A stretch of DNA of 64,000 nt from Hetaerina americana (lineage: Eukaryota > Arthropoda > Insecta > Odonata > Calopterygidae): assembly GCA_022747635.1 (NCBI GenBank), contig JAKTNV010000007.1, forward strand, positions 12,180,997 to 12,244,996. The letters run 5' to 3'. Under the pieces are notes generated by a model, which had not been told where the DNA came from, searched no databases, and worked only from the letters and a program-made list of their open reading frames with translations. The position numbers and the translations under genes were made by a program. Shown here piece by piece: positions 35,077-46,162 of this stretch (positions are counted from its first letter, which is position 1; every line of letters starts with the position of its first letter).

Positions 35077-35721
35077 TTGGCTTTGATCGAGCTGAAGAGG
35101 AAGAGACCTTCTTGTCTAGGATCGTATCAGGTAATGAGTCATGGATTTATGGATATGACATCGAAACAAAAGTGCATTCTTCACAATGGATTGGCTAAAC
35201 ATCCACCCGCCCAAAAAAAGCTCGACAGTTTTACCCAATATCAAGGTGATGTTGACTGTTTTTTTCAATGAAATGGGGGTCGTGCATCACGAATACCTCC
35301 TACCTTAAGGCCAGGGAGCCAACACGGGGTACTGCCTGGCAGTTGTGAAACGCCCAAGAGAGGGAATCAGGTGAAAACGGCCCCAAATTTGGAGGAGCGG
35401 CGAGTGGTTTATTCTCACCATGACAACGCGTCGACTCATTCGTCTCTCAGACCTCATGATTGTTTGCCAAAACTAAGACCACTGTCCTTCCCCCACCCAC
35501 CCTTCTCACCAGACCTGGCCCCGTGTGATTTTTTTATGTACCCAAGACTAAAAATCCCGCTCAAAGGAAAAAGATTTGCCACCATTTCAGAGATAGAGAA
35601 AAATTCGACGAAGGAGCTAATGAGCATTCCGGAAGAAGCGTTCCAGGACTCTTTCAAAAAGTGGAGACACCGTTGGGATGAGTATACGTTGGAGAAGAGA
35701 CTGCTCTGCAGGGGACCCTGA
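35077..35721 (+). pseudogene. mariner transposase relic, catalytic half
   Basis: Three frames joined by indels give LSRIVSGNESWIYGYDIETK, then HSSQW, MLTVFFNEMGVVHHEYLP, then from 35371 a long stretch with YSHHDNASTHSSL, FSPDLAPCDFFMYPRLKIPL and ENSTKELMSIPEEAFQD-like sequence to a stop after 35719. These are the three blocks of a D,D34D mariner transposase. The first catalytic Asp is replaced by Asn (GNESW), and stops and frameshifts are present. No N-terminal half is seen upstream; a TIR-like end may lie around 35756-35785. Confidence 0.92.
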
Positions 35722-35789
35722 CCAATTGTTTGTGAAGCATTTTTTTGTAATAAATAAGTTCGGGAAATTATTGAACAAACCATGTATCT

Positions 35790-37319
35790 TCAAATTTGAA
35801 CGTGATGCTCAAAATTGGTTTTCGCCAACGTATTCCACATTAAAATATTTAAATTAAACTGTTTCTGATATCCGATGCAATACAAAATGCTTTTTTCTTG
35901 TTTTATTGTGTTATTATTAATAACGCGGGCTTAATAAGAGTGAAAGCCTAGACAAAATATAGAATAACACATACGTATGTTCCACAGAATTCAGGGTACA
36001 GAAAACGATAGAAAGAACCTTGAAATACTTTGGATGAAAGCAGAAAGGGATTGGGAATTCAATTGGACATCGTAAATTCATAAGAAATCGGATGTGTTAT
36101 AACCGTATGAGAATGAGTAGCGCATACAGCCAAGGCTAGAAATTGCTTTGAAAAATTTAAAACCGTTGTGAGAAGTGGATAATGTACAATGACATCAGTT
36201 TAGCATATGCCCAATAATTTGGCATTTATTTAAGTTACCATGGATATTTGAAAATATTATTGATCATTCACCCTACTTCACAATTCTCCATGTCCCTTTT
36301 TCATTTTATTTAGTACGTTCAAGTCCTCTGAGAGTCCCCTAAAAATAAAGAAATTTACAGTGGTGTCTTTAGTTATATTCGTTTTCTCAAAGGCAAAGGG
36401 GGATCAATTGGTAAAGAAATTTGGATGAAGGAGTATTTATTTCATTTTAACCATTATCTAAAGATCGTACTAGCTCCTTATTTGACGTATTACGTTACTC
36501 ATTTTTTTATTTTATTCGACATTCAGCGGACAGTCCTCAGCTAGTCTTTTATGTGTCCTACTTTCTGCTTCGTATTTTTATCTAGGAGGTTGTGAATATA
36601 GAGGTAGAGTAAGAAAAAGAGCGAACATTTCACGTTATCTAAATATAGTGTACTCTAAATCCAGTGATTGGTAGGGCTATTTTCTACTGTCTGTTGAGGC
36701 AGAGAAGAAACAACGTATTTACAAATGTTTTCGCAGCGGCTTGAATCTCATATTGCGAAGATGAACTTGACGCCAGCCCGTGTGGTTTCCAAATATCTCA
36801 AATTTAAAGTTTGAATTTGAATGTCATCTGAGGGAAACTGTGTTTGGACGAGAGTTTGGCATCGGTTGTCATTACCAGCGCGAGATACATCAATGCCGAG
36901 GTCGACTGTGAGAAATGCATTACTGATTACGGCATCCAGAAGAAAGTTATTCTTAAAGGTATTCTACCTTTTCATATTCTCATATTATCCTTCGCCTGTA
37001 GAACTAAACTATTTTGAGCAAAGAGTATTCGATTTGATTTGTGGATAGCCAAGTAATTTTTTTTGAGCACCGTTGTATAATTAATTGGTTAATCAGTGGT
37101 AGGTATACACATTTACCACTGGACAACTTCCACTCTAGGTCACAAATGCTAAATTTCTAACTTCTTCTAACCTCTTGTCATGTTCACTTATGTCCACATC
37201 CTAAAACACACATGAATAAAATGTTGGCCGTATTTTGAGGTCTTCATCGCGGGTAATGTCATACTCCAATTATATTCAAAAGATTCAAGCGATATTTAGT
37301 GGAAGTAAGTCATTATGAG
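35790..37319. other. No feature recognised
   Basis: AT-rich DNA between the mariner relic and the 37.3-kb inverted repeat; short frames only. Confidence 0.6.
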
Positions 37320-37493
37320 AAAAAACAAATTTGCACTTTGCCACAGGTATATTGGCAACGCACTACAAGTTTCGGTTCACACAACCATTTTCAGGTTCAA
37401 GACCTCTTGACGGCTTCTACCTGAAGATTGTTCTGTGAACCGAAACGCGTGGTACGTTACCAATAAACCTGCGGAAAAGTGCAAATTTGTTTT
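37320..37493. repeat. Long inverted repeat with the same internal hairpin motif
   Basis: Arms 37320-37397 and 37420-37493 are inverted (outer ends AACAAATTTGCACTTT and AAGTGCAAATTTGTT). Each arm reads outward CTGAA, an AT-rich spacer, GGTT/AACC- or GTTC/GAAC-type hairpin and CCGAAAC. No flanking (TA)n. It resembles the 1.4- and 2.7-kb elements in plan only. Confidence 0.8.
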
Positions 37494-40400
37494 TCTCGTC
37501 ATATTTCGATTTATTCGTTTCCTGAGTCAGTTTAGGAAATGTGTTCCCTTCGAGACGACTACTTCCCTTATTAATGTGAAGGTTTTGTAAACTTGTCTTT
37601 CCAAACTTGAAACATTGTAAAGATGCAAAACACTTCACGATACATCTCGGGATGAAATTTGTTTGCCATCCACTTTTCACGATAACGTTTTATATATGAC
37701 TCTTAAGTTAACGAACATCAGAGATCATTTGTAAAACGGTTTTTCTGTTTTTTTTTATGTTTTCTCATGCAAATTGGCTCAAACTTTCTCATATCTTTTG
37801 GAAATTTCCCCGTTAGACACATAGCGTGCCTGGTCATAGCTTGTTGCATGCCATTTGGAACCCGTAGAACGAGGTGATTTGATAAGGCATCCTAAAAGCC
37901 CATTCGGCAAAAAAAAACACAATCGGAGTAGAAGAGAGCCCTACGTCTCCGGTACGAGTTAGGAAAGTGGGAGCGTGCCTTTAATGTGCCTAGAACGTGA
38001 CAGAAATGGCTCAATTAAATTGCTCCCTTGATGAAAGCGCTAATTATTTTTTAATTGTTCCTGAATTTTCGGGGATCAATTTCCGCTCAAGTCTAAACGG
38101 CATGGTTGAATTGTGTTAATGCTTTAATTACTATTTGAGGCTAATTTCCTGTCTACAGTTACCTTTTTCTCTTGCTTTAGAAACTCATGTGCCCGTTATT
38201 TATAGCGTAAGAAAATGTTCAGCGAAGGAAAACATTATAACGATATGGAGAGAATTTAAAAAGCGGTGGGAAAACTCGTATCAGTATTCCAAAAATAATT
38301 CACATCAATTGTATAAAGGCTTAAATCGTACGTTATTATTTCAATCGTTTGTTAAATGAAATAATACATTGCATAAGTTAACTGTTTAAATAAAAACGTG
38401 AAGGTCCGATTTTCAGTAAGACGTTAATGATTAATTTTCGCAAATTCACTGGTTATTAGGTTCAAAACCAAGATGATAAGTTTGAAATAATTCTATACTA
38501 AAATCAATTTCATGATTTACTTGTATTCTTTTGAATGTTTAAGATGAGCAAATAATGGTACATTTCTCAAAGCATGTCTTCGAGCTATCATCCAATTTTT
38601 TTTTCTCAGAGTTTCAATTTTCTTGCAAATGCAGTCTGGCTTGTGTCTGCATCAGGGTAAAAAGATTGAAAGACTTTTTTTTGGTAAAAGCGGAAAATTT
38701 ATGCTTGCGGACGGCAGAGATTATATTTTGTCTTGAGCAGAGTTCAGTTCACGCGGTTCAGAGTAATTTCACGCGGTTGTAACATCCAAACTTGAGATGG
38801 GAATTGAGTTTGCAACCTTAAGGTTTTCTGGTAAGCGCGCCAATCAACGGGTTAACGGAGTCGGCGTGAACTTCACCATCTTTCACAAACAAACCTGTTC
38901 CACCCAATAAAAAAATGTTATGCCCGTCTAGCATAGGCATTACAAGTCAACTCTGGCCCGTGCATGCAAGGATATCATAGTAAAGCATTCGATAACGCGT
39001 TAAATAAAAAATGGAGGACGGGCGTTTGAGTTACATGTTAATGGAGGAATGCATTGCGAAGTTACTCGAATCTCTTTTCCTATTGCGCCATTATTATTGT
39101 CTCGCAATTGCTACGTATATTCTTTGCCGAAATCCGTCCGCCATTTTATCCAAATGGCTGGAACCGTCTTGATTTGATCCATTCAATGCCTACCATTTCT
39201 TTCCAAAACTGGACACTATTGAGTTCGTTACCTCATCTATCACTGCCTCATTACTTTAGCTGGTGCAATCAACGACAGCTCACAGTCTCGCTGCCACGAC
39301 TCTGAGACGGGATTTTAATTGGAGTACAGTTTATCTCGAAGACATCGATTACGTCACGCTCGATGTATTCCTCGCTGCACTTGCCACTGTTGAGCACGAG
39401 CTGGTGGTTTCCTGGTTCTTGATGATTTCCGGTTCTCTCTCCAGCTCCTCCCAACCCTGTTTTTTTAACATTAATATGCCTTGCAGAGGGTGTCGGTAGA
39501 GTAAGTTATTGCCTACGGATTAGTACAAGTTTGCAGTGAAGTACCTCATGTCATTATGCTTGATCTGAGATTAACTATTAATGAAATCTCGTGGCACACA
39601 AAAAAAGTTATTTAATAACCAGGTGTAGATCGCCGCGGTAAAGTGAAAGGTTTTAATTTTTCTCCTTCAGATGATGTTATTCATTGCAATATTCGCGCAT
39701 ACTTCCTACTACATACTCTCATTGGAGCATCATATGATTTAATTTTTTGAAAGTGTGCTGAAATGAATGTGCTCACATGTTTGATCAAAATGAAATGCCA
39801 CGCAGTAGCCTGTTAGGACTCGAACGTAACTATTCTTTTAAAAAGATGACATCGATAACAGTAGCGCTTTGTCATCAGTTCTCAGAGAAATTAAGTTCGA
39901 CTAATTCGTCGTTAAGGAAAGAGGCATCTTAACAAATGCGTCTTAGCATTGATGATTATCTATAATTTACAAATGGATCTCGCATTCACTCCACGTGCAA
40001 GAGTCAAAAGGAGTTCGACCATTGGGTGTGGCCGCTTTTTGTCTAAAACTATGCTCACCGTCCCTATTAACATCGAGTAAGATTACAAACTCAAACATTG
40101 GAATCACGGCAGTGATTTTGAGGCCGAAATACGCCCTCACGTAATCCGAGATGAGGTGAAGAAGCATCATTACTCTTCTCCCCCGTGACAGTTATTCCAA
40201 TCAAAGTCATTGTTCTCGTCCCGGATTTCCTCGGCTCTTTGCACCGCGAAATGTGCCAACGCTCTAACCTTTTGCTATAGTTCGGAGGTCGGTCACGTTT
40301 TCGCGGTTTCCTTGCACGATCCGTGAATTGCAAGTGCTTCTTTTCTGACTCACCTTCTTTTTTTTACACCGCAATGCCTCCTCATATTTTTGGCAAGGTC

Positions 40401-40643
40401 AACTGCGGTCCCACCTTACGGGGGAAGGGAGAAGATCCATTTCCCTTAACCGGGTCTCCTCGTTCCTTTTTCATCTCGATTTCTCCGTCTCTCCCTCTCC
40501 TCCCCCCTCTCCGTCAGCCCTTCCAAGTTCCACGAATGCAGGGATGAGATTTCAGGGGGTCGGTAGACAAAGAGGATTCTTTCCTGTTTATCAACGCTGA
40601 GGAAATGCACTCAACTTGACATTGGGGGCGCTACCAACCTAAC
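37494..40643. other. No gene recognised upstream of the tRNA
   Basis: AT-rich. Worn tRNA-like patches on the minus strand near 38800-38870 and 39780-39880 (B-box-like CGTTCGAGTCC) suggest old SINEs. Confidence 0.5.
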
Positions 40644-40715
40644 TCCCGTATTGTCTAGTGGTTAGGATACCCGGCTCTCACCCGGGAGGCCCGGGTTCGA
40701 TTCCCGGTACGGGAA
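40644..40715 (+). tRNA. tRNA-Glu (anticodon CTC)
   Basis: A full cloverleaf: 7-bp acceptor stem TCCCGTA/TACGGGA, D-arm with AGTGGTTAG (A box), anticodon stem CCCGG/CCGGG with loop CTCTCAC (anticodon CTC at 40677-40679), T-arm with GGTTCGATTCC (B box) and a discriminator A. There is no intron. A run of seven T at 40718-40724 is a good RNA polymerase III terminator. It closely resembles insect tRNA-Glu genes as I know them. Confidence 0.96.
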
Positions 40716-40717
40716 AG

Positions 40718-40724
40718 TTTTTTT
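40718..40724 (+). terminator. Pol III T-run terminator of tRNA-Glu
   Basis: Seven consecutive T begin two bases after the tRNA discriminator base; a second T-run lies at 40741-40747. Confidence 0.85.
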
Positions 40725-40750
40725 CCGTAAGAAGGAAAATTTTTTTTGTT

Positions 40751-40768
40751 CGGGTTCGATTCCGGTAC
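40751..40768 (+). pseudogene. tRNA-Glu T-arm fragment
   Basis: CGGGTTCGATTCCGGTAC repeats the T-arm and start of the acceptor 3' strand of the tRNA 59 bp upstream, with one C deleted. It has no A-box half. It may be a remnant of a tandem tRNA duplication or a template-switch product. Confidence 0.6.
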
Positions 40769-42043
40769 ACAAATGGTCTTTAAATATTTTAGACAGTGAG
40801 CATTTATAAGGTTGCGGAGAGTTGGAGTACGTCTAAATTGGACCTACGAAATAAGGAAGCATTACTGGTAAGCGACGACGCCCATCAAGATGGTGAATAC
40901 ATGTCTACCTTTGGATATGGATGTCCTTAATACCATGAAAAATAATATTTTTCCGTGACCAGTCGAATACCTGTCCTCAACCATCGCACCGGAAATAGCG
41001 CGCTATAGATGGGATGAGACTTTTTCCACATTGGTGAAGGTGGAAATCGCAGCATATTATCCCTCATTTCAATGTCCTTGTAAAAATTACAGTTTCAGCT
41101 GTAGTTCCAAAATGAGTGAAAGCAATCGTCACTATTAGATCGAGGAGCTTTTCATTGGTTGCCGCAGAATTTTAATTCATGCTTCATAATATTTAAATTA
41201 AAACCTTTTCGATTCGCCTTCAGTACCAATTTCTTATCTGACTTTTAACTTCAGGGTGAGAAAATACCTCTTAATGGGTCACTAAGCACATTAAACATGT
41301 TGAAGGGTGTAAGTTATTTGCATAGATCTTGAGGTAGTGAAACACATCGGGGTGTTTGGTCACCAGCCATTTGGGTAATTTGCGATTTTAAACTTCATCA
41401 TTTAATTCTCACTAAGTTCAGCTTGTCGTACATGATAATTGATATGACTGTTGTCAAAACTTAGCGAGAGGAAAAGGATTCGTGATATCGGTCTGTCCGA
41501 CAATCAATAATCCACTGAATTTCTCAATGTGGTTTCGACTATCAATTTAATAAGGGTTTAAATTATTCCAAATACAAATTAAATTAATTTAAATAATTCC
41601 TTGCGCAAAACCCGAATTACATAAATCTATTTAATAATTTAAGTTTCATATACTTAATCTTTGTGATTCCAGCCTCTCCCAAATAGCACTTTCCATAGTA
41701 ATAATAATGTGACACTTTATGCTCGTTCCTGGCAATTTTTCACAAAAAAGACCGCTTTTCTCTATTGCCTGTTTAATTCCAATATTAAAGCCTGATTGGC
41801 GTTCCAAATACTTAAAATAAACGCATTTCATGCGAAGTTTAACCAAAGTGATATGGGGCTACTCTTTTTCTTTTTCATTCCAATTTACACCAACTATTCG
41901 CTTGATTGATCCACGTTTATTCACTGTAGGTCTGCAGGTAACTAGAAAACGCGCTTTTCTCATACAAGATGTAATTTTAAAGTAACTTCCAAGTAATTTT
42001 CTAGGTCCATAATTCTTATGAATACTAGGTAAGAGAACAATAA
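40769..42043. other. No feature recognised
   Basis: AT-rich DNA between the tRNA-Glu cluster and the GC island. Confidence 0.6.
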
Positions 42044-42700
42044 ATGCGATATAGTTGTGAGGGTGAATGGATTTTTAAGGTCCCCTATTCCCATACGGTG
42101 CCGAACGCTCAGCACGTGTTTCAGGTGGGTTCAGACCAAAATGTTGGTCATTCATGGACCCCAATTGGCTTGAGGGCTTCCATGCAATCCTCACCCTCGG
42201 GGAACATACTGGAAGCGGTGACTTCGGCCCGCTCCAATCCCGCACGCCTCCACCTTGGGCCCCATTTCCGCGGCCCCCTCGCCAAGCGCGGCGGCAGCAC
42301 CACCAGTGAGTCTCCGAAGAGGGCGCGTCGCCCTCTTTCGCGATGGCCCTTGGCGCCGCCCTTGTCACAGCCGCCGTCTCGAACGCCCGCCGCTTCCGCC
42401 TCCATGTTTGGCACGGAGAACGGAGAATTTATCTCCCGCGCGCATATGTATTGCACTCAAAGAAGCGGCCGGGCTTCCGCCGTGAATGTTTTAACGATCA
42501 TCCCTCGGCCCCGTTTCGCCGTCTCCTCACCGGCCGTGGGAGGTTGGGTGCGGGAGGGAGGAAGGGAGGGCCGAGATGCCGACGGGGAGATGCGAGCGAA
42601 GAAATTCGTGAGTGTCGGGGGAGAGGAGGAAGAGGGGGAAATCGACCCATTGACCAACAGGATACTTCCCACACTTTCCTCCGGCTCCCATGGTTAAAGA
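42044..42700. other. GC-rich island with overlapping ORFs
   Basis: A 217-codon + ORF (42044-42697) overlaps ORFs in other frames on both strands, as expected from high GC. The + ORF has an unremarkable first 60 codons, then Pro/Arg/Ser-rich sequence and a Glu-rich end, with no domain I recognise. It could be an island, a promoter or an exon of an unrecognised gene. Confidence 0.3.
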
Positions 42701-43079
42701 TCACATAGGAAATGAGATAAGTGTCAACAATACACCGTTATTAAACAGAATGCATCATCGAGACAAAAACGATGCACCCATGTTGGAAGAACGAGCGACA
42801 GAAGAAACCAAAACGTAGTAATGGAAAGCTGGTTAGATTTAAAAGAATTACGTGAATGGGACCGGCTATAAAGCGAAGGATGTCGAAACAAACATCATTG
42901 CCCAGTCCCTGAAAGAAAAATGATGATGATCGATAGAATATGTGGACATTTAAACGCAACAGTGTCACACAGCCACGTGATTGAGTGCACCTTTCACTGG
43001 AGCAATGGAAACAGCTGGATGAGGAATTTTATTCCAGTAGCATTCCATCCTAGGAAGGTTATATGATTTTACCTTGCTT

Positions 43080-43720
43080 TTGAAACGATAATCACAGATG
43101 ACCTGCCACCCAAGGCTCTCAATGCTCTTTTCTTCATATCACTCTCTCTCTCTCTCTTCTGTTCATGCCTTTGACTTCCTCAATTCAGATAATCCCTAAT
43201 TTTCTTCCTCCCACTCCTTTTTCTCTTCAACCTTCCCTTTACTGTTCCTTACAGTAAACTTCTCAACACACGTTCCCTTATCAGGTTGTCATCAGTAATA
43301 TTTTCTTTTCGTAACTCGCGTAGTGCTCAGCAGTTGTCTCTCTTCGATGACTCATCATAAAATCTCTTATTTTAAAATCGTTATCGGGCCATTTTATGTT
43401 TCAAATTCTTCTCCAAATCCACAACTCAGAACTTTCTATTATTACTCAAATTTCTTTCCCATAATGACCACATTTCACGTCAGTAGAGAGCAGCATCCCA
43501 AAGGAAGCATTTGACATTCTCAGTTTTTTCCTGATACAAATCCCATGTTAGAGGTAAGCATCCTACTTTTCTTTCTAAAAGCTTCCTCTGCCATTACAAT
43601 TCTTGCCTTGATTACGTACCTTTCCATATTTTCAGTCATTTTTTACTTCGGCGCCGAGATACTAGTGAACCCCTCAAATCAAAACACCATTTGTACTTCT
43701 TAGCAGAGATATTCATTTGA
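43080..43720 (-). pseudogene. RTE-like LINE C-terminal relic
   Basis: On the minus strand, ERYVIKARIVMAEEAFRKKS at about 43650-43600, then a decayed ALYGSE/MWSLW-like block near 43470, and further fragments toward 43100. This is the region after the RT core in RTE-type LINEs. No intact frame. Confidence 0.55.
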
Positions 43721-45287
43721 CTCATTTTCCATTAAAGTTTATTTCTCTTTTATTTGGTCTGACTTTCTCTTCCGGCTGGTTCAGTATTTTTCATACATTT
43801 TTTTGATTATTCTATTAACAAGATCATGTCACCCGCAGATATTATGCTGTAATATTTGTTAGGGATGTTGAGGGCTCTAGCATACGTATATTACGATAGA
43901 AGAAGTAGTGAATGAGTGGCATTTCTGCCTCATTTATCCAGTAAATCACAAAACATAAAATCCTCTGGGAAGAAAGTGAAAACTGCCGCTTCATTCATCG
44001 CAAACCACTTGCTCGATCGATAATTTTCCATCGACTGGGAAAAGAGGAAGATAGACGTAACCATCTTGCACCCACTCTTAAGAAAATAAGTCTTTGCACC
44101 AATGATGGTTTGCAGTACCACCCAAGACACCACAAGGGATGTTAGGACGCTAGCCACAAGAAAAAAGAGGAACGAAAGAAATCGGTAAAACGGAAATATG
44201 TCTTATTATTCCAGTATGCCCTCCCAGTTTGCGTTGTGGTTAAGGACAATAGAGAGCTAAAAAAGCCCTTGGATCTGTCCTTCCGGCATTTAGTGTCTTT
44301 TTTTCCACGATAGTTTTTTCTTGACGACGTGAAATGTGGCCGGGATTTATTCCCTCGTTTCGAGTAAACTTACCGGGTAATCTTCTCGCAATAACCTTAA
44401 TCCAGCTTTGAGAGTCTTTGTGCCCCAGGGGACTCTAAACCGCAAATACTAAGCTTTTTGTTCTCTTGGTGGATTTTTTTTTATTTTTAACGGCCAACTC
44501 CATCCCATCATGATATTCCTTGGCGTTTATAAAGAGAAATGAGCCAAGAGCTTTAATGTTCATTACACGGAGAGATAGAGGAGACAAGTTTTAATCAATT
44601 ATTTCCAAGGTGCAACGCATGGCATGCTTTTATAGCCCGTGAATTCTCAGACCCACGAATGCATTCATTTTCCGTACGCCTCAGAATTTATTGCCCACCC
44701 ACCGACCAGAATCCTCAGGTGGCCGAATTCCATGCGTGCTTTATGCCTGCGTCAATAATTCATATAAAAAGACTCTCCCGAACGGCGGACGAGAGATACA
44801 GAGAAACAGGTGTTTCCCACAGAGATTCATTCATGAGCTATCCATTATTTTGCGCGGCGACATTGTGACTACGTCGTCATGACGATCTTATCATCTTTTA
44901 TTGTGGCGATGCATTTTCGACATATTTTTCATCAACAAAATCAAGTCAGCGTGTTCAACGAGAATTTCGTTAACGTATTTGCAAATTCGTATTCAACCAG
45001 ATCAGGACGTCACCATTGACCCAAATCACAGTAGCCTATTTTATTAGGCATTTTTTCAGTGAGTTGACTTTGAGCCCTAGATTAAGTGATGGTTTAGAAA
45101 GGAAACAGGATTGGGAAAATACGTGGGGGTATCGTTTTTTTAGTAATTATTACTAAGAAATAGCTGAGATAAATTAATAAAAATTATTCCGTAAATTAAT
45201 TGGTCATATGTACATAATGCTTTAATTACAGCCATTGATGTTGATTTTTTTAGATTCTGGGAGCCGTAGATTGAAGTAACTCGCAGT
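43721..45287. other. No gene recognised
   Basis: AT-rich sequence with short unconvincing frames; the 5' end of the mariner relic presumably lies just left of 45288, but I could not find its terminal repeat. Confidence 0.5.
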
Positions 45288-45634
45288 ATGGAGAAGATAG
45301 TGTGATTGAGTTCCTTCATTAGAGAGATTACAGTGTCCAGCAAATCCACATTGAAATGTTGACTGTTCATGGAAATAATAGCCCATCATGTGACACAGTT
45401 GTGAGGTGGAAAATGAATTATCAAACTGGTCTCGTGTCTCTCACAGACGTGCGAGACACGAGAAGACGAAACCAACGAAAGAAGTGCAAAACCACCATTC
45501 ACGGATGATGTTGCCACAGTGAAGAAAGGGCAGAACTTTATCCCATTAGACCGAAGAGCAGCCATCCAAATCATCATGAATAAGACTAAAATATGGGATG
45601 TACGACATTTATAGCAGTGTATGGAAAATTATAC
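45288..45634 (+). pseudogene. mariner transposase relic, N-terminal half (interrupted by LINE)
   Basis: From an ATG at 45288, with frameshifts and stops, the DNA reads as a mariner helix-turn-helix region: MEK, VIEFLH, QQIHIEMLTVHGNNSPSCDT, VVRWKMNYQTG, then FTDDVATVKK, DRRAAIQIIMNKTKI. This matches the order of the two DNA-binding helices in mariner transposases. It is cut at 45634 by the LINE insertion and resumes at 48133. Decay is advanced; no function is expected. Confidence 0.85.
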
Positions 45635-46162
45635 ATCTACATCTACATCTACATAATACCCCGCAAGCCGCCGCAAGGGCGTGTGGCGGGGGGTGTTAGG
45701 TCACCAACCGTAAAAAAGAAAAATACCACATGCAAAAAAAACAACACGGAAAATTACACCCACAGCAGCGCACACACTCATGCAAAAATCCCTTCATCCA
45801 ACACTCATGCAAACACATATACCGCAAAACAACTAAAAATCTGCACCCCATGATGCAGCACGAAAGACATTCTACAACACCCTAAACCAACACGGAAGCC
45901 AGGACACAACAAGCAAGAAATTGAAACATCACTACCACATGAAAATGCACCACGAAACACTCTATCCCCAAAGAGTCTCTAATTGGCAGGGAATACGACC
46001 CAACGTTGCAGGTAGCAGGAATTTGCCCCCGCGGAGAGGGACGAGGGATTGAAAGGGAAACTTAAAAACAGATGAACAGAACATGAATGAGGTCATTCGG
46101 AAAGAATGGGTTATTATAGCAAAACACATAAGGTTAGTGGAAGAGCATGCATTTAAATACAA
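45635..46162 (-). other. LINE 3'UTR and hexamer tail
   Basis: Lies between the RT stop codon and the insertion end. It closes with a GC-rich block (CCCCGCCACACGCC on the minus strand) followed by GTAGAT repeats. The terminal block recurs at 23362-23428, which marks it as the family's conserved 3' end, probably the RT recognition region. Confidence 0.75.

Noticed and set aside
37420..37460. A functional hammerhead ribozyme
   Set aside because: CTGAAGA and CGAAAC are present, but the base next to stem II is mismatched and no clear stem III is seen; kept only as a hypothesis.
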